Below, piece after piece: positions 15,613 to 22,563 of a DNA stretch of 25,039 nucleotides. Every line of letters starts with the position of its first letter. Position 1 is the stretch's first letter. The position numbers and the translations under genes are program-made. The notes below the pieces were generated by a model, which was not told the origin of the DNA, made no database searches, and saw only the letters and a program-made list of their open reading frames with translations. The stretch is from positions 1 to 25,039 of IMG/VR virus record IMGVR_UViG_3300025096_000120; one strand, 5' to 3'. Origin of the DNA: a virus.

Positions 15613-17034
15613 TTAAAGTTTATCTAGTGCGATCCACTCTCTTAACGCTTTAGCTGTGTTTTCGTATTTTGAATATGGAAGAGACATATCTGTTTCAAAC
15701 TCTTCATGCTTTTTGGCAATAAAGTCATCAATGTTGTACGCTAATCCACCATACACCCTTTCCCCTGAATACTGAGGAAGTTCTCTCGTAAAGGCCATTG
15801 GAGAATCGTCTTTCACTATCGCGTGTTGAACAAAAACAGTGGGCTCAAGTTGTAAAGCTTCAGCTGTGGTTTTTGCCGTTTTCATAATATCATTAAACTT
15901 TCTCGTTTCTTGCACCTCTGGTTTCGTCATCGCTGTAATTAAATCCATAGGCATAGCCGTGTCTTTACCAAGGCCCGCTCTTGAACCCGTTGAAAGAGAT
16001 TTTAAAAGATTTATTTCGTCTCCAAGCGCTTGGCTTTCTGCTTCAGCTTGATTGGCTCTATACGCGTTCATCTGCGACGCAAACCCAAGTATGCCTCCTT
16101 GTTTTGTTTGTGGCATCACTGCTGATTGTCTTGCTAGCTTTTTACGCTCTTCAATAATTTGGTTAAGCCTTTGTCTGACTGTAGTTGGACCTGCTCCATC
16201 AATCCCTTCTTTATAAACAGCATCTAGTGGGGATTGCCCAGCAGAAACAGGGGCTTTTGTTCCTTTTTCTATCAACGCTCTTGTAACCAACATTTGTCTT
16301 GTAGTTTTTGGAAGCATATTAAACTCTTCCAAAGTGTACTTTCCTGGAAAAGCAGAAAAAACTGCGTCTAGTTGTTCTTGCGTGGTAGGCAGCGCTAAGC
16401 CTCCGTCTTGCATTTCTTGTATTCCACCTGAATCAAAAGCCACCTTAACTTCTTCCATAAACTCTGGTGTAAACAACTCTTGTTCAGGACTATACTCTTT
16501 TACGCCGTGTCTCTTCATCATGTCTGTTAGATCGTTTTGATAAGACAACTGCATTGTTTTTAAAAACGGACCAAGCTTTTCTACAGCACCTGGTTTTTCT
16601 ACAAAACTAAATATTTCGTTTTTATAGTCTTGTTTAAGGCCCATCAAATCTTTTTCAAAGTTCATGGGTCCTTGGTCCTTGGACATTTTGCCCATGCCCA
16701 TGCCCATGCCCATAGGCTTAGTTTCCATTTTATTGATGTCCTCAACTGAAGGATTGGTCATACTTGCCATGGTATTAAGAGCCATGTTGATGTCTTGATC
16801 GCCTTGTTCAAAGAGTTGTGAGGGCATCACTTTACCCCCCATTTGATAACGCCTACCGTCCATAACGTTTTCTTTTTGTCCTTTGGTCATCTTGTCCCAA
16901 ATAGAAAACATTTTTTTACGTTCCACAGGCGTTGCGCCAACAGCTCCCCCACCTCTGTAGCTAGGGTAAGGTACAGTGCCTCCGCTTTGCATATCAATGG
17001 CGGAAGAGAACATTTTACGTCCTTTCCAAGCCAT
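15613..17034 (-). CDS. Virion-associated protein with GG-tag motifs (473 aa)
   Basis: I do not recognise a named family. The N-terminus has DMQSGGTVPYPSYRGGGAVG (14-33) and RYQMGGKVMPS; a third related element, MQDGGLALP, lies near residue 210. Between them is a Met-rich run (KPMGMGMGMGK) coded by a hexanucleotide repeat at 16691-16714. The middle and C-terminus are soluble and helical with no membrane segment. The operon position between the NPY-motif protein and the giant internal protein points to a structural role in the head or ejection apparatus. The start codon overlaps the preceding stop by one base (TAATG at 17034). The same short GG tags occur in two other late proteins here, which supports a common assembly function (inference). 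Confidence 0.75.
   Translation of the reverse strand: MAWKGRKMFSSAIDMQSGGTVPYPSYRGGGAVGATPVERKKMFSIWDKMTKGQKENVMDGRRYQMGGKVMPSQLFEQGDQDINMALNTMASMTNPSVEDINKMETKPMGMGMGMGKMSKDQGPMNFEKDLMGLKQDYKNEIFSFVEKPGAVEKLGPFLKTMQLSYQNDLTDMMKRHGVKEYSPEQELFTPEFMEEVKVAFDSGGIQEMQDGGLALPTTQEQLDAVFSAFPGKYTLEEFNMLPKTTRQMLVTRALIEKGTKAPVSAGQSPLDAVYKEGIDGAGPTTVRQRLNQIIEERKKLARQSAVMPQTKQGGILGFASQMNAYRANQAEAESQALGDEINLLKSLSTGSRAGLGKDTAMPMDLITAMTKPEVQETRKFNDIMKTAKTTAEALQLEPTVFVQHAIVKDDSPMAFTRELPQYSGERVYGGLAYNIDDFIAKKHEEFETDMSLPYSKYENTAKALREWIALDKL
16668..16678 (-). repeat. Dispersed 11-mer, copy 3
   Basis: An exact GGACCAAGGAC on the minus strand within the 473-residue virion gene, read as the codons for D-Q-G. It is followed on the plus strand by a further CTTGG, making a short local reiteration. 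Confidence 0.6.
16691..16714. repeat. Hexanucleotide repeat (CCCATG), 4 units
   Basis: Three perfect CCCATG units and one with a final A (CCCATA) lie in frame in the 473-residue gene and encode alternating Met-Gly. Gain or loss of a unit would change the protein by two residues without a frameshift. Confidence 0.7.
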
Positions 17035-17879
17035 TAAACGTACCCAAGCATTTTAAACAAGTCGGCTAAACCACCGCCAGCTTGAGAACCGTAAGTGGTT
17101 GAAGCTCCTGTTGGAAGCATTCCAAGCATACTTTGATACGCTTGCATACGTTTCCAAGGCTCCATAGCCATTTCTTGTGCACCTTTGTATTGAGAATCAT
17201 ACATTTGTTGTTGTATGCCTTGTCCTTCTTTTCCAAACTGACTGTATTGGTTTATCTGATTCATCAGGCCTTGTTGTCCTTGCATACCTAAATCAGCAAA
17301 ACCTCGTCCCATTTGTCCCATACCTTGTCCAAGTTGCCCTAAACCTTGTCCCGCTCTTTGTGCCAAGTTTTGTGCTTGAGTATAGCCTTGTTGCCTTAGT
17401 TGTCCGGCCGTATCTGCCATGCCTTGACCGAGTTGATTAAACCGTTCTTGTGCCATGAGTCGTCCACGACCGCCGCCATAAGCTCCGGAACCTACTGCAC
17501 CAGATCTCGCTTGCATGTCTTGTTGTGAGAAATTCTTGTACACATCATCAAGAGAGTTTTGCACCACTTGAGACTCATACGGGTTGTAAAACTGTTGTGC
17601 CGCGCCTGGACTATACATCCCTTGTGCTTGTTGCAAAGCTCCAAAACCTTGCTGTGCCATGCCCGCACCTTGTTGTAAATACGGTGTAAACCCTCCAAGA
17701 CCGCCTGCTAATGAACGCGCTTGCATTTGGTAAGGATCGAATCCAGCAACTTGCCTGATTGGAACAGGAATAGGTTGATTAGCTAAGCCCGCTGCTGATT
17801 CTAAAAACCCACGACGCATTGCACCAGCATAAGGCTGGTCGTAATAAGCCGTAGTTTCTGCATCTGTGTAACTTCCCAT
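17034..17879 (-). CDS. Gln/Gly-rich virion protein with NPY motif (281 aa)
   Basis: A 281-residue protein of very biased composition (Gln, Gly, Ala, Met). It contains FYNPYESQVVQNSLDDVYKNF (97-117) followed by DMQARSGAVGSGAYGGGRGRL (121-141) and MAQERFNQLGQGM. I know the combination NPYxxxVVxxxLxD...Q...A...GAYGGGRxRLxxAE from many uncultured marine phage virion proteins, with no experimentally fixed role known to me; an internal or ejection-associated component is a reasonable guess. The C-terminal third is repetitive (AQRAGQGLGQLGQGMGQMGRG) and probably helical rather than membrane-spanning. It follows the 306-residue gene with no gap (its ATG is immediately before the preceding stop region) and overlaps the next start by one base. 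Confidence 0.82.
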   Translation of the reverse strand: MGSYTDAETTAYYDQPYAGAMRRGFLESAAGLANQPIPVPIRQVAGFDPYQMQARSLAGGLGGFTPYLQQGAGMAQQGFGALQQAQGMYSPGAAQQFYNPYESQVVQNSLDDVYKNFSQQDMQARSGAVGSGAYGGGRGRLMAQERFNQLGQGMADTAGQLRQQGYTQAQNLAQRAGQGLGQLGQGMGQMGRGFADLGMQGQQGLMNQINQYSQFGKEGQGIQQQMYDSQYKGAQEMAMEPWKRMQAYQSMLGMLPTGASTTYGSQAGGGLADLFKMLGYV

Positions 17880-18800
17880 TTAACGCCCCATTGAATTGAT
17901 TTGTTCTAGTGTCGGTATGCCCACAGCATCTACCGCTTCTCTACGGACGACAAACTCACCCGGCTCTAGTTTTGCAAAAGTAATGTCCCCCGGTCTTTTC
18001 TTTATAGAGCCTCCGCTTTTGTAGCCCATTTTTTGTGCTACACCGGGCCGGACTTTAGAAAAAGCTGCTAATCCACCTTTCATCATTCCTGGCGCGTTTC
18101 CATAACCTACTCCTGGAAGCAATGCAGGCTGTAGTTTTGTAGGTTGATAGTCTTGATAATTAAACGCTGGTCCTCCGTAAGCTTCTCCTCCAATGGGAAC
18201 GCTTCCTCCACTATCTTGATCTTTTAACAAAGACTTCATCATTAAATACTGCAACAACGGACTTCCACCAAAGCCTCCGCCTTCGCCTCCGCCAATACCC
18301 AACATACTAAGCAAACCGCTACCTTGTCCACCGCCTTGTCCACCAAGACCTAACAAAGCACCAAGTAGGCCACCGCCTCCTAAAACGTTTCCGCCCAAAG
18401 GACCTTGGCCTCTTCCTGCAAAGAAGTCTCTTAAAATTGGTCCAGCACGACCTCCAAATATTCCCGTGTCATAGTCACGCGCATCGAAACCCATGTCGTC
18501 TCCTTCATAAATTCCATAACCTTCTTTCATGTCAGGAGTTGTAGAAAAATCGATGTAAAAAGGATCATCTTTAGACAACCCAGTAGCAAGATCAACATAG
18601 TCTTCTATATCAAAGTCCATGTCGTCTCCTTCGTAGGCGCCAAAATCTCCTTTCATAGGCGTATCAACAATAATTTCATTTATAAAATCATCCAAAGAAA
18701 AGTCCATGTCGTCTCCTTCGTAGACTCCATAACCTTCTTTCATATCAGGAATATCAAAATCAATGTCTAAAAAACTGTAATCGTCGTCAAACAGTCCCAT
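17880..18800 (-). CDS. Virion protein with triple acidic repeat and C-terminal GEFVV motif (306 aa)
   Basis: First gene of the late operon, with ribosome site GGAGA 7 nt before ATG 18800. Residues 1-110 are strongly acidic and hold three copies of a 15-16 residue unit: DMKEGYGVYEGDDMDF (19-34), a diverged PMKGDFGAYEGDDMDF (48-63), and DMKEGYGIYEGDDMGF (90-105). Residues 115-180 are Gly-rich with short Leu runs (LLGALLGLGG, GLLSMLGIGG). The C-terminus reads GYKSGGSIKKRP then ITFAKLEPGEFVVRREAV (273-290). The PGEFVVxxxAV element is common near the C-termini of phage tail and other virion proteins, often beside GG-x-V tags. The acidic N-terminus may act as a Ca2+/cation-binding or DNA-mimicking scaffold; this is speculation. 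I do not assign a named family. Confidence 0.78.
   Translation of the reverse strand: MGLFDDDYSFLDIDFDIPDMKEGYGVYEGDDMDFSLDDFINEIIVDTPMKGDFGAYEGDDMDFDIEDYVDLATGLSKDDPFYIDFSTTPDMKEGYGIYEGDDMGFDARDYDTGIFGGRAGPILRDFFAGRGQGPLGGNVLGGGGLLGALLGLGGQGGGQGSGLLSMLGIGGGEGGGFGGSPLLQYLMMKSLLKDQDSGGSVPIGGEAYGGPAFNYQDYQPTKLQPALLPGVGYGNAPGMMKGGLAAFSKVRPGVAQKMGYKSGGSIKKRPGDITFAKLEPGEFVVRREAVDAVGIPTLEQINSMGR
18486..18746 (-). repeat. Three acidic repeat units inside the 306-aa virion gene
   Basis: Units lie at 18699-18746, 18612-18659 and 18486-18533. They share the nucleotide core CATGTCGTCTCCTTC on the plus strand, so they look like duplications of DNA rather than only similar peptides. The middle unit has diverged most. 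Units one and three encode nearly the same 16 residues (V/I and D/G differences). Confidence 0.85.
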
Positions 18801-18832
18801 TTATGTCTCCGTTATTGTGTGTACCTATTTTC

Positions 18833-18860
18833 ATTTTATTCTACCATGATTTTTTGTTAA
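18833..18860 (-). promoter_or_regulatory. Sigma70-type promoter of the late virion operon
   Basis: The minus strand has TTAACA (18860-18855), a 16-bp spacer and TAAAAT (18838-18833); each hexamer matches consensus at 5 of 6 positions. The start would be near 18826, about 25 nt before ATG 18800, with GGAGA between. It lies in the 63-bp gap after the basic virion gene and would drive the genes from 18800 down to 10208. Confidence 0.6.
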
Positions 18861-18863
18861 TGT

Positions 18864-19880
18864 TTATTTTCTTGAAGCCCCACCAGTGCTTATTTTGCGC
18901 TCTGGTTGGTACCAATCTCTTTTAGGGGTTTTTCCTTTTGCCAACATCTTAGCAATTCTCCTTTTAAAATTAGCTGCCCTTAGTCCTTGGTTCGTGGACT
19001 GTGCAGCACCGGGCACTAAACCATACATATAAGCACTGGGATCACCGCCTGTTTCTGCTAACCTTTCCCCAATTCCTCCACCGTACATATTTTGTTGTTT
19101 AATCATATCAGCAATTTCAGAAATTCTGGGTTTTCTAGGCTCTCTTGCTCTTTTCTGAGCAGTCACTTCTATAGGTTGTATGTCTGGATACATGTCTACA
19201 TCCTCTTCAGCCGAACCCATGCCGTATTTTTCTTCATAAGACTTTATTGGTGATATTCGAGCAAACAAGTTTCTTAGTTGTGGTCCTAGTCCTTGGCCCA
19301 ATATTCCTTTTTGTCCTTCTATTCTCGGTTGAATTTTATTCATCAACCACCCAAGACCCGCTATTTGTGGAAAAGCTTGAGCAAACTTTAGTCTGCCAGA
19401 TACTCTAGGGTCTAAGAGTCCTTGCATAATTTTTGAGCTCATCGGTGCTTTTGATCCCATGATTCCTAAACCCAAAGGACCTCCTCTGTTTTGCAACAAC
19501 ATTCCCCACGGACCCACTTTTTTAAACAACGCTTCTATGCCTGCTCGTTGTCCTAAAGCTTTACCAAGTCCCATAGGTCCTTGATCCCTAAACGCTTTAT
19601 ATAACCCGTATTTCTGCCTAATGTTAGGATCAGACATAATACCTGACATAAGCATATATTTTGCGAACTGTCTTTTAAATTTTTTATCTTCGTCGCGGAT
19701 CGCTTGAACAGCAGCTGAAGGCTCTTCATCCTCTGTTACCATAACAGAGCCGCCTGTTTGATAGCCTTTGTACCCAGAAGCATACGCAGCTCTTACTTGT
19801 TTTGCGGCTTGAGCTTTTGTTGGATAAACCTTTCCAGATTCACCCCACTTGTATCCTCCTTTTACTTTTTCAATAGGCAT
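18864..19880 (-). CDS. Basic virion-associated protein with KWGxSGKVYPTKAQA motif (338 aa)
   Basis: I place the start at ATG 19880, where TAATG overlaps the preceding stop, rather than at the upstream in-frame ATG 19982. That choice removes 34 Arg/Asn-rich residues which are read from within the neighbouring gene. The protein then starts MPIEKVKGGYKWGESGKVYPT...AAYASGYKG, a short module seen in phage virion and capsid-maturation proteins. A GG tag follows at once (GYQTGGSVMV). The rest is basic and helix-rich with Gly/Pro-Met patches (RDQGPMGLGKALG, RGGPLGLGIMG), and ends in a lysine/arginine tail. No enzymatic motif is visible. It is the last gene before the late-operon promoter, and its stop lies 4 bp from the -35 box. 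A structural role is inferred from its neighbours. Confidence 0.78.
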   Translation of the reverse strand: MPIEKVKGGYKWGESGKVYPTKAQAAKQVRAAYASGYKGYQTGGSVMVTEDEEPSAAVQAIRDEDKKFKRQFAKYMLMSGIMSDPNIRQKYGLYKAFRDQGPMGLGKALGQRAGIEALFKKVGPWGMLLQNRGGPLGLGIMGSKAPMSSKIMQGLLDPRVSGRLKFAQAFPQIAGLGWLMNKIQPRIEGQKGILGQGLGPQLRNLFARISPIKSYEEKYGMGSAEEDVDMYPDIQPIEVTAQKRAREPRKPRISEIADMIKQQNMYGGGIGERLAETGGDPSAYMYGLVPGAAQSTNQGLRAANFKRRIAKMLAKGKTPKRDWYQPERKISTGGASRK

Positions 19881-20212
19881 TATAATTCGATTGTTGTTGA
19901 GCCGTTTACCGATACGGTTATGTCGCCCAATTGTCCGGTGGCCTTCACGCCTTTTCCGTCCGGTGCGTATAGTGTTTGCCACCTGTTTCCATCAAAAACC
20001 TGAAGACTGTCTTCTGTCAGGTTCCAGATGATGTCTCCGCGATTGAAAGAAAGCTGGTCGCGGACTGTGTTAGTATACTGATAAGTCGCTGTAGGATCAA
20101 AACTTTGTAGGTTTAATTCTAAGAGCCTTACCAATCTGTTGAATAACTCAGGGTGAACGTGTCCATGTGACATATCAGCCGTCGGTAGTCTAGTGACGAG
20201 TAATCGCGACAC
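19880..20212 (-). CDS. Small tail-associated protein (110 aa)
   Basis: A 110-residue protein begun by GTG 20212, overlapping the preceding TAG by one base (TAGTG), which suggests coupled translation. The middle has a helix ELFNRLVRLLELNLQSF, then FNRGDIIWNLTEDSLQVFDGNRWQTLY. The pattern GDIIxNxTxxxLQVFDGxxW resembles short beta elements found near phage tail fibre or tail-tip proteins. The C-terminus GDITVSVNGSTTIEL is beta-like. I infer a small accessory tail protein from the position right after the gp10-like gene; no specific family is assigned. A later start at Met14 is possible but would lose the overlap. Confidence 0.65.
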   Translation of the reverse strand: MSRLLVTRLPTADMSHGHVHPELFNRLVRLLELNLQSFDPTATYQYTNTVRDQLSFNRGDIIWNLTEDSLQVFDGNRWQTLYAPDGKGVKATGQLGDITVSVNGSTTIEL

Positions 20213-22098
20213 TATCTTCGCCCATCGGTTCTAGTGTTTAGTCTCATGTCTCCCAATCGCCAGCCCACACCAAGCCTTTCCCCTGTCGTTGCATCATCGT
20301 CCGATTCTAGTCGCACCACTGCTTGTCGTGCCCTTCCTCTTAAGTCTACTTTCTGTGTGCTTTGTGTAACCTGGCTGGTGCTTTTGGTTGTTAGGCTTTC
20401 ATTGGGGTAGTTTCTAGTTTTTAGCACAAAATTAACCACTTGATCTGAGCCGCCGTCACCGAGAAAACGAACATCAGGGATTGCGTTTTGTACTTGTGTG
20501 TACGCATTTCCTATGTTGTCCAACGAAAAATCTGCCGACTCAATGTACACGTTGTCCATGGGCGTCCCGTCCGCATCGTTTCCGGTTTCATGCTTGTATA
20601 CATAGTTACTGGTATCGGTGCCCGTGGCCCTCGGGTAAGGTTGCACACCTTCATCCAACCAAGCAAAACGGGTCAACTGGCCATAGTACCAAACCTGTTC
20701 CTGATAGTTATACGTCACATAACGATCTATTTCTGTGGAACTTCCCGAAGGATAGAACCAGCCCACCTCATTAAACTGTCGGTTTAAATAACCAAACACT
20801 TTAAACGATTGTCCCTGGTTAAAATCATCAAACACATAGCTGTGCACGGAACAAGGCACTCTTGAAACAGAGCCGTTGTAATTATAGAAACCAGAGCGAT
20901 CCATCCAATACACCCCCGCTGGTGTATTGACACAAGCTTTGGGAGCGACCATACCGACACCGGAGTTGATTAAATTAACCCCAAACGTGTACGGAGGACC
21001 AATAAACTGCATACTGTACAGCGCGTCATCGGTCCAAATCAGTGTTTCTTGTCGGGAGCGAAGGCCGCCCACAATTTGTGTTCCCGCCGAGAGTCTTAGA
21101 GATCCGGCGGTGTTGTTGTAAGTGGGTTCCCATTCATTAATATTTTCTTGGTCACACCAACAAATAAACATAGGATCAACAGCACCGGTTCTAGCTACTC
21201 CTGCATCATCTAAAGGGTCTGCCCCTAAACAAATAACATGCCGGTCAACATCGCTGACCAATGTTTGCAGGGCCAGTGTAGGAGGCAGGTTGGCCCCTAG
21301 TTCGGTTAAGCTTTTGGCTCTAACACTTGTGCCGTTGTTCTCGGTCCAATAAAAAATACCGCCGGCTCTTGGATTAATAATGAGGTCTTCACCAAAGTTG
21401 TCTTGCGTCCAAAGCCTTAACTGGTTGTTAAAGGCAAGTGCAGAAGCATCACCGTATGTGCCGTCTCCCCACATTCCTGCACCGTATCCTGAACCAGAAA
21501 CATAGTCATCGAGGCCCACATTAATTTGATAAGCGCCAACAACACTTGACCCACCGTTCCCAGAGTCACTTGCGTTTGCTGTAACGGTATCGCCATCGGT
21601 GTCTTTGGCTTCAATGGTGTAGCTGTTGGCGTCTACAATTGTTGCAATCTCATATTCTTGATTAAGAACGGTCGCGGTAATTAACCCGCCCAAAGTAGCG
21701 GCACCACTAAAGGTGACAAAATCGTTCTTACTTGCACCGTGAGACGTGTCTGCCACGGTGATGGTCGCATCGCCGTTCGCTGCTGAGAAAGTCACGTCCC
21801 CAGCAGAGGTTGTCGCTCGTATTGGGGTAACATCGTAAAAATTGTCCCCTTCTTTGACGTAGTATTTAAGGGTTGTGCCCAAACTCAAATATTTTGTAGT
21901 TGCTAGAGACACCCATGCGTGCAGAGCTCGCGCCGTCCCCAGATACGTTGCTGTTTGTTCTTTCTCCCAGCCCCCTATTTTTTCAGGGAAGCTTTTACGG
22001 AAACGAACCAAATTGGAATCAAACCACCCGCCTTGAGCAGAAAACGCGGTTCCTTCTCTATTGACTCCTGGTTTAAGTTTAAATGTAGCGTAGGGCAT
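20212..22098 (-). CDS. P22 gp10-like tail accessory / stabilisation protein (628 aa)
   Basis: A 628-residue, beta-rich tail protein. It starts KLKPGVNREGTAFSAQGGWFDSNLVRFR (7-34) and EKIGGWEK (39-46), a frequent opening in marine phage tail genes. The body has many strand-turn repeats consistent with a beta-propeller-like fold, and it ends in RGRARQAVVRLESD then GVGWRLGDMRLNTRTDGRR, similar to the C-terminus of P22 gp10-type stabilisation proteins that close the head-tail channel. The match is by overall pattern, so moderate. Residues about 95-195 look like an inserted Ig- or beta-sandwich-type domain (GDVTFSAANGDATITVADTSHG to SYTIEAKDTDGDTV). It lies 16 nt downstream of the holin-like gene; AAGG lies before ATG 22098. 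Confidence 0.72.
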   Translation of the reverse strand: MPYATFKLKPGVNREGTAFSAQGGWFDSNLVRFRKSFPEKIGGWEKEQTATYLGTARALHAWVSLATTKYLSLGTTLKYYVKEGDNFYDVTPIRATTSAGDVTFSAANGDATITVADTSHGASKNDFVTFSGAATLGGLITATVLNQEYEIATIVDANSYTIEAKDTDGDTVTANASDSGNGGSSVVGAYQINVGLDDYVSGSGYGAGMWGDGTYGDASALAFNNQLRLWTQDNFGEDLIINPRAGGIFYWTENNGTSVRAKSLTELGANLPPTLALQTLVSDVDRHVICLGADPLDDAGVARTGAVDPMFICWCDQENINEWEPTYNNTAGSLRLSAGTQIVGGLRSRQETLIWTDDALYSMQFIGPPYTFGVNLINSGVGMVAPKACVNTPAGVYWMDRSGFYNYNGSVSRVPCSVHSYVFDDFNQGQSFKVFGYLNRQFNEVGWFYPSGSSTEIDRYVTYNYQEQVWYYGQLTRFAWLDEGVQPYPRATGTDTSNYVYKHETGNDADGTPMDNVYIESADFSLDNIGNAYTQVQNAIPDVRFLGDGGSDQVVNFVLKTRNYPNESLTTKSTSQVTQSTQKVDLRGRARQAVVRLESDDDATTGERLGVGWRLGDMRLNTRTDGRR

Positions 22099-22114
22099 TT
22101 TTATATAATAACCT

Positions 22115-22549
22115 TTATTTTTTAACTAGACTACCACCAAAATACATGCCAATGATGGCCGATACTAGGTTTGTGTCCAACTGTGTTATAACCAATCCTT
22201 GAAATGTAACCCATTCAAAGACCTCTCTTCCTTCTTTGAAAAACCAAAAGCCGGGCATCCAGTTTGTGTAGCCAACGGTTACGGATACATCGGGGTAGTA
22301 GACCGCCACAAGCTTTGGTAGCAGTATAATAGCAAAGATCGAAGTCAGTGCGATTACTCTTCTTGTAAACGTAAAGCCGTTGTCTTTAACATTTCGAGCC
22401 GCCTCTATGGCCTGTAGTTGAAACTCGCCTCTTGTTATAAGTAATTGTTGTTCTTCGGCTTTTGCCTTTCTGCTCTGTGACCAAATACTTAACAAACTAC
22501 TCAACAAGGTCGAGCCCAACATCGTAATTATTTCAAATGGGAAGCCCAT
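22115..22549 (-). CDS. Holin-like membrane protein, 3-TM GTA-type family
   Basis: A 144-residue inner-membrane protein that probably times lysis. An amphipathic or membrane segment at 6-22 (EIITMLGSTLLSSLLSI) is followed by a charged helix (SQSRKAKAEEQQLLITRGEFQLQAIEAARN). A second membrane segment spans 64-85 (RVIALTSIFAIILLPKLVAVYY) and a third is near 116-140 (FQGLVITQLDTNLVSAIIGMYFGGS). Landmarks FTRRVIALTSxFAIxLxPKLxAVYxP, WFFKE and LDTxLxSAIxGxYFGGS fit the 3-TM holin family known from alphaproteobacterial phages and gene transfer agents. No endolysin gene is in the window. It is 14 nt downstream of the cyclase gene, with no clear ribosome site, and shares its strand with the tail genes. 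Confidence 0.78.
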   Translation of the reverse strand: MGFPFEIITMLGSTLLSSLLSIWSQSRKAKAEEQQLLITRGEFQLQAIEAARNVKDNGFTFTRRVIALTSIFAIILLPKLVAVYYPDVSVTVGYTNWMPGFWFFKEGREVFEWVTFQGLVITQLDTNLVSAIIGMYFGGSLVKK

Positions 22550-22563
22550 AATAGAAGTATAAA

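Noticed and set aside
19881-19982. Upstream in-frame start (ATG 19982) for the basic virion gene
   Set aside because: It would add 34 Arg/Asn-rich residues read from inside the 110-aa gene. ATG 19880 overlaps the preceding stop as TAATG and begins exactly at the conserved MPIEKVKGGYKWG module.
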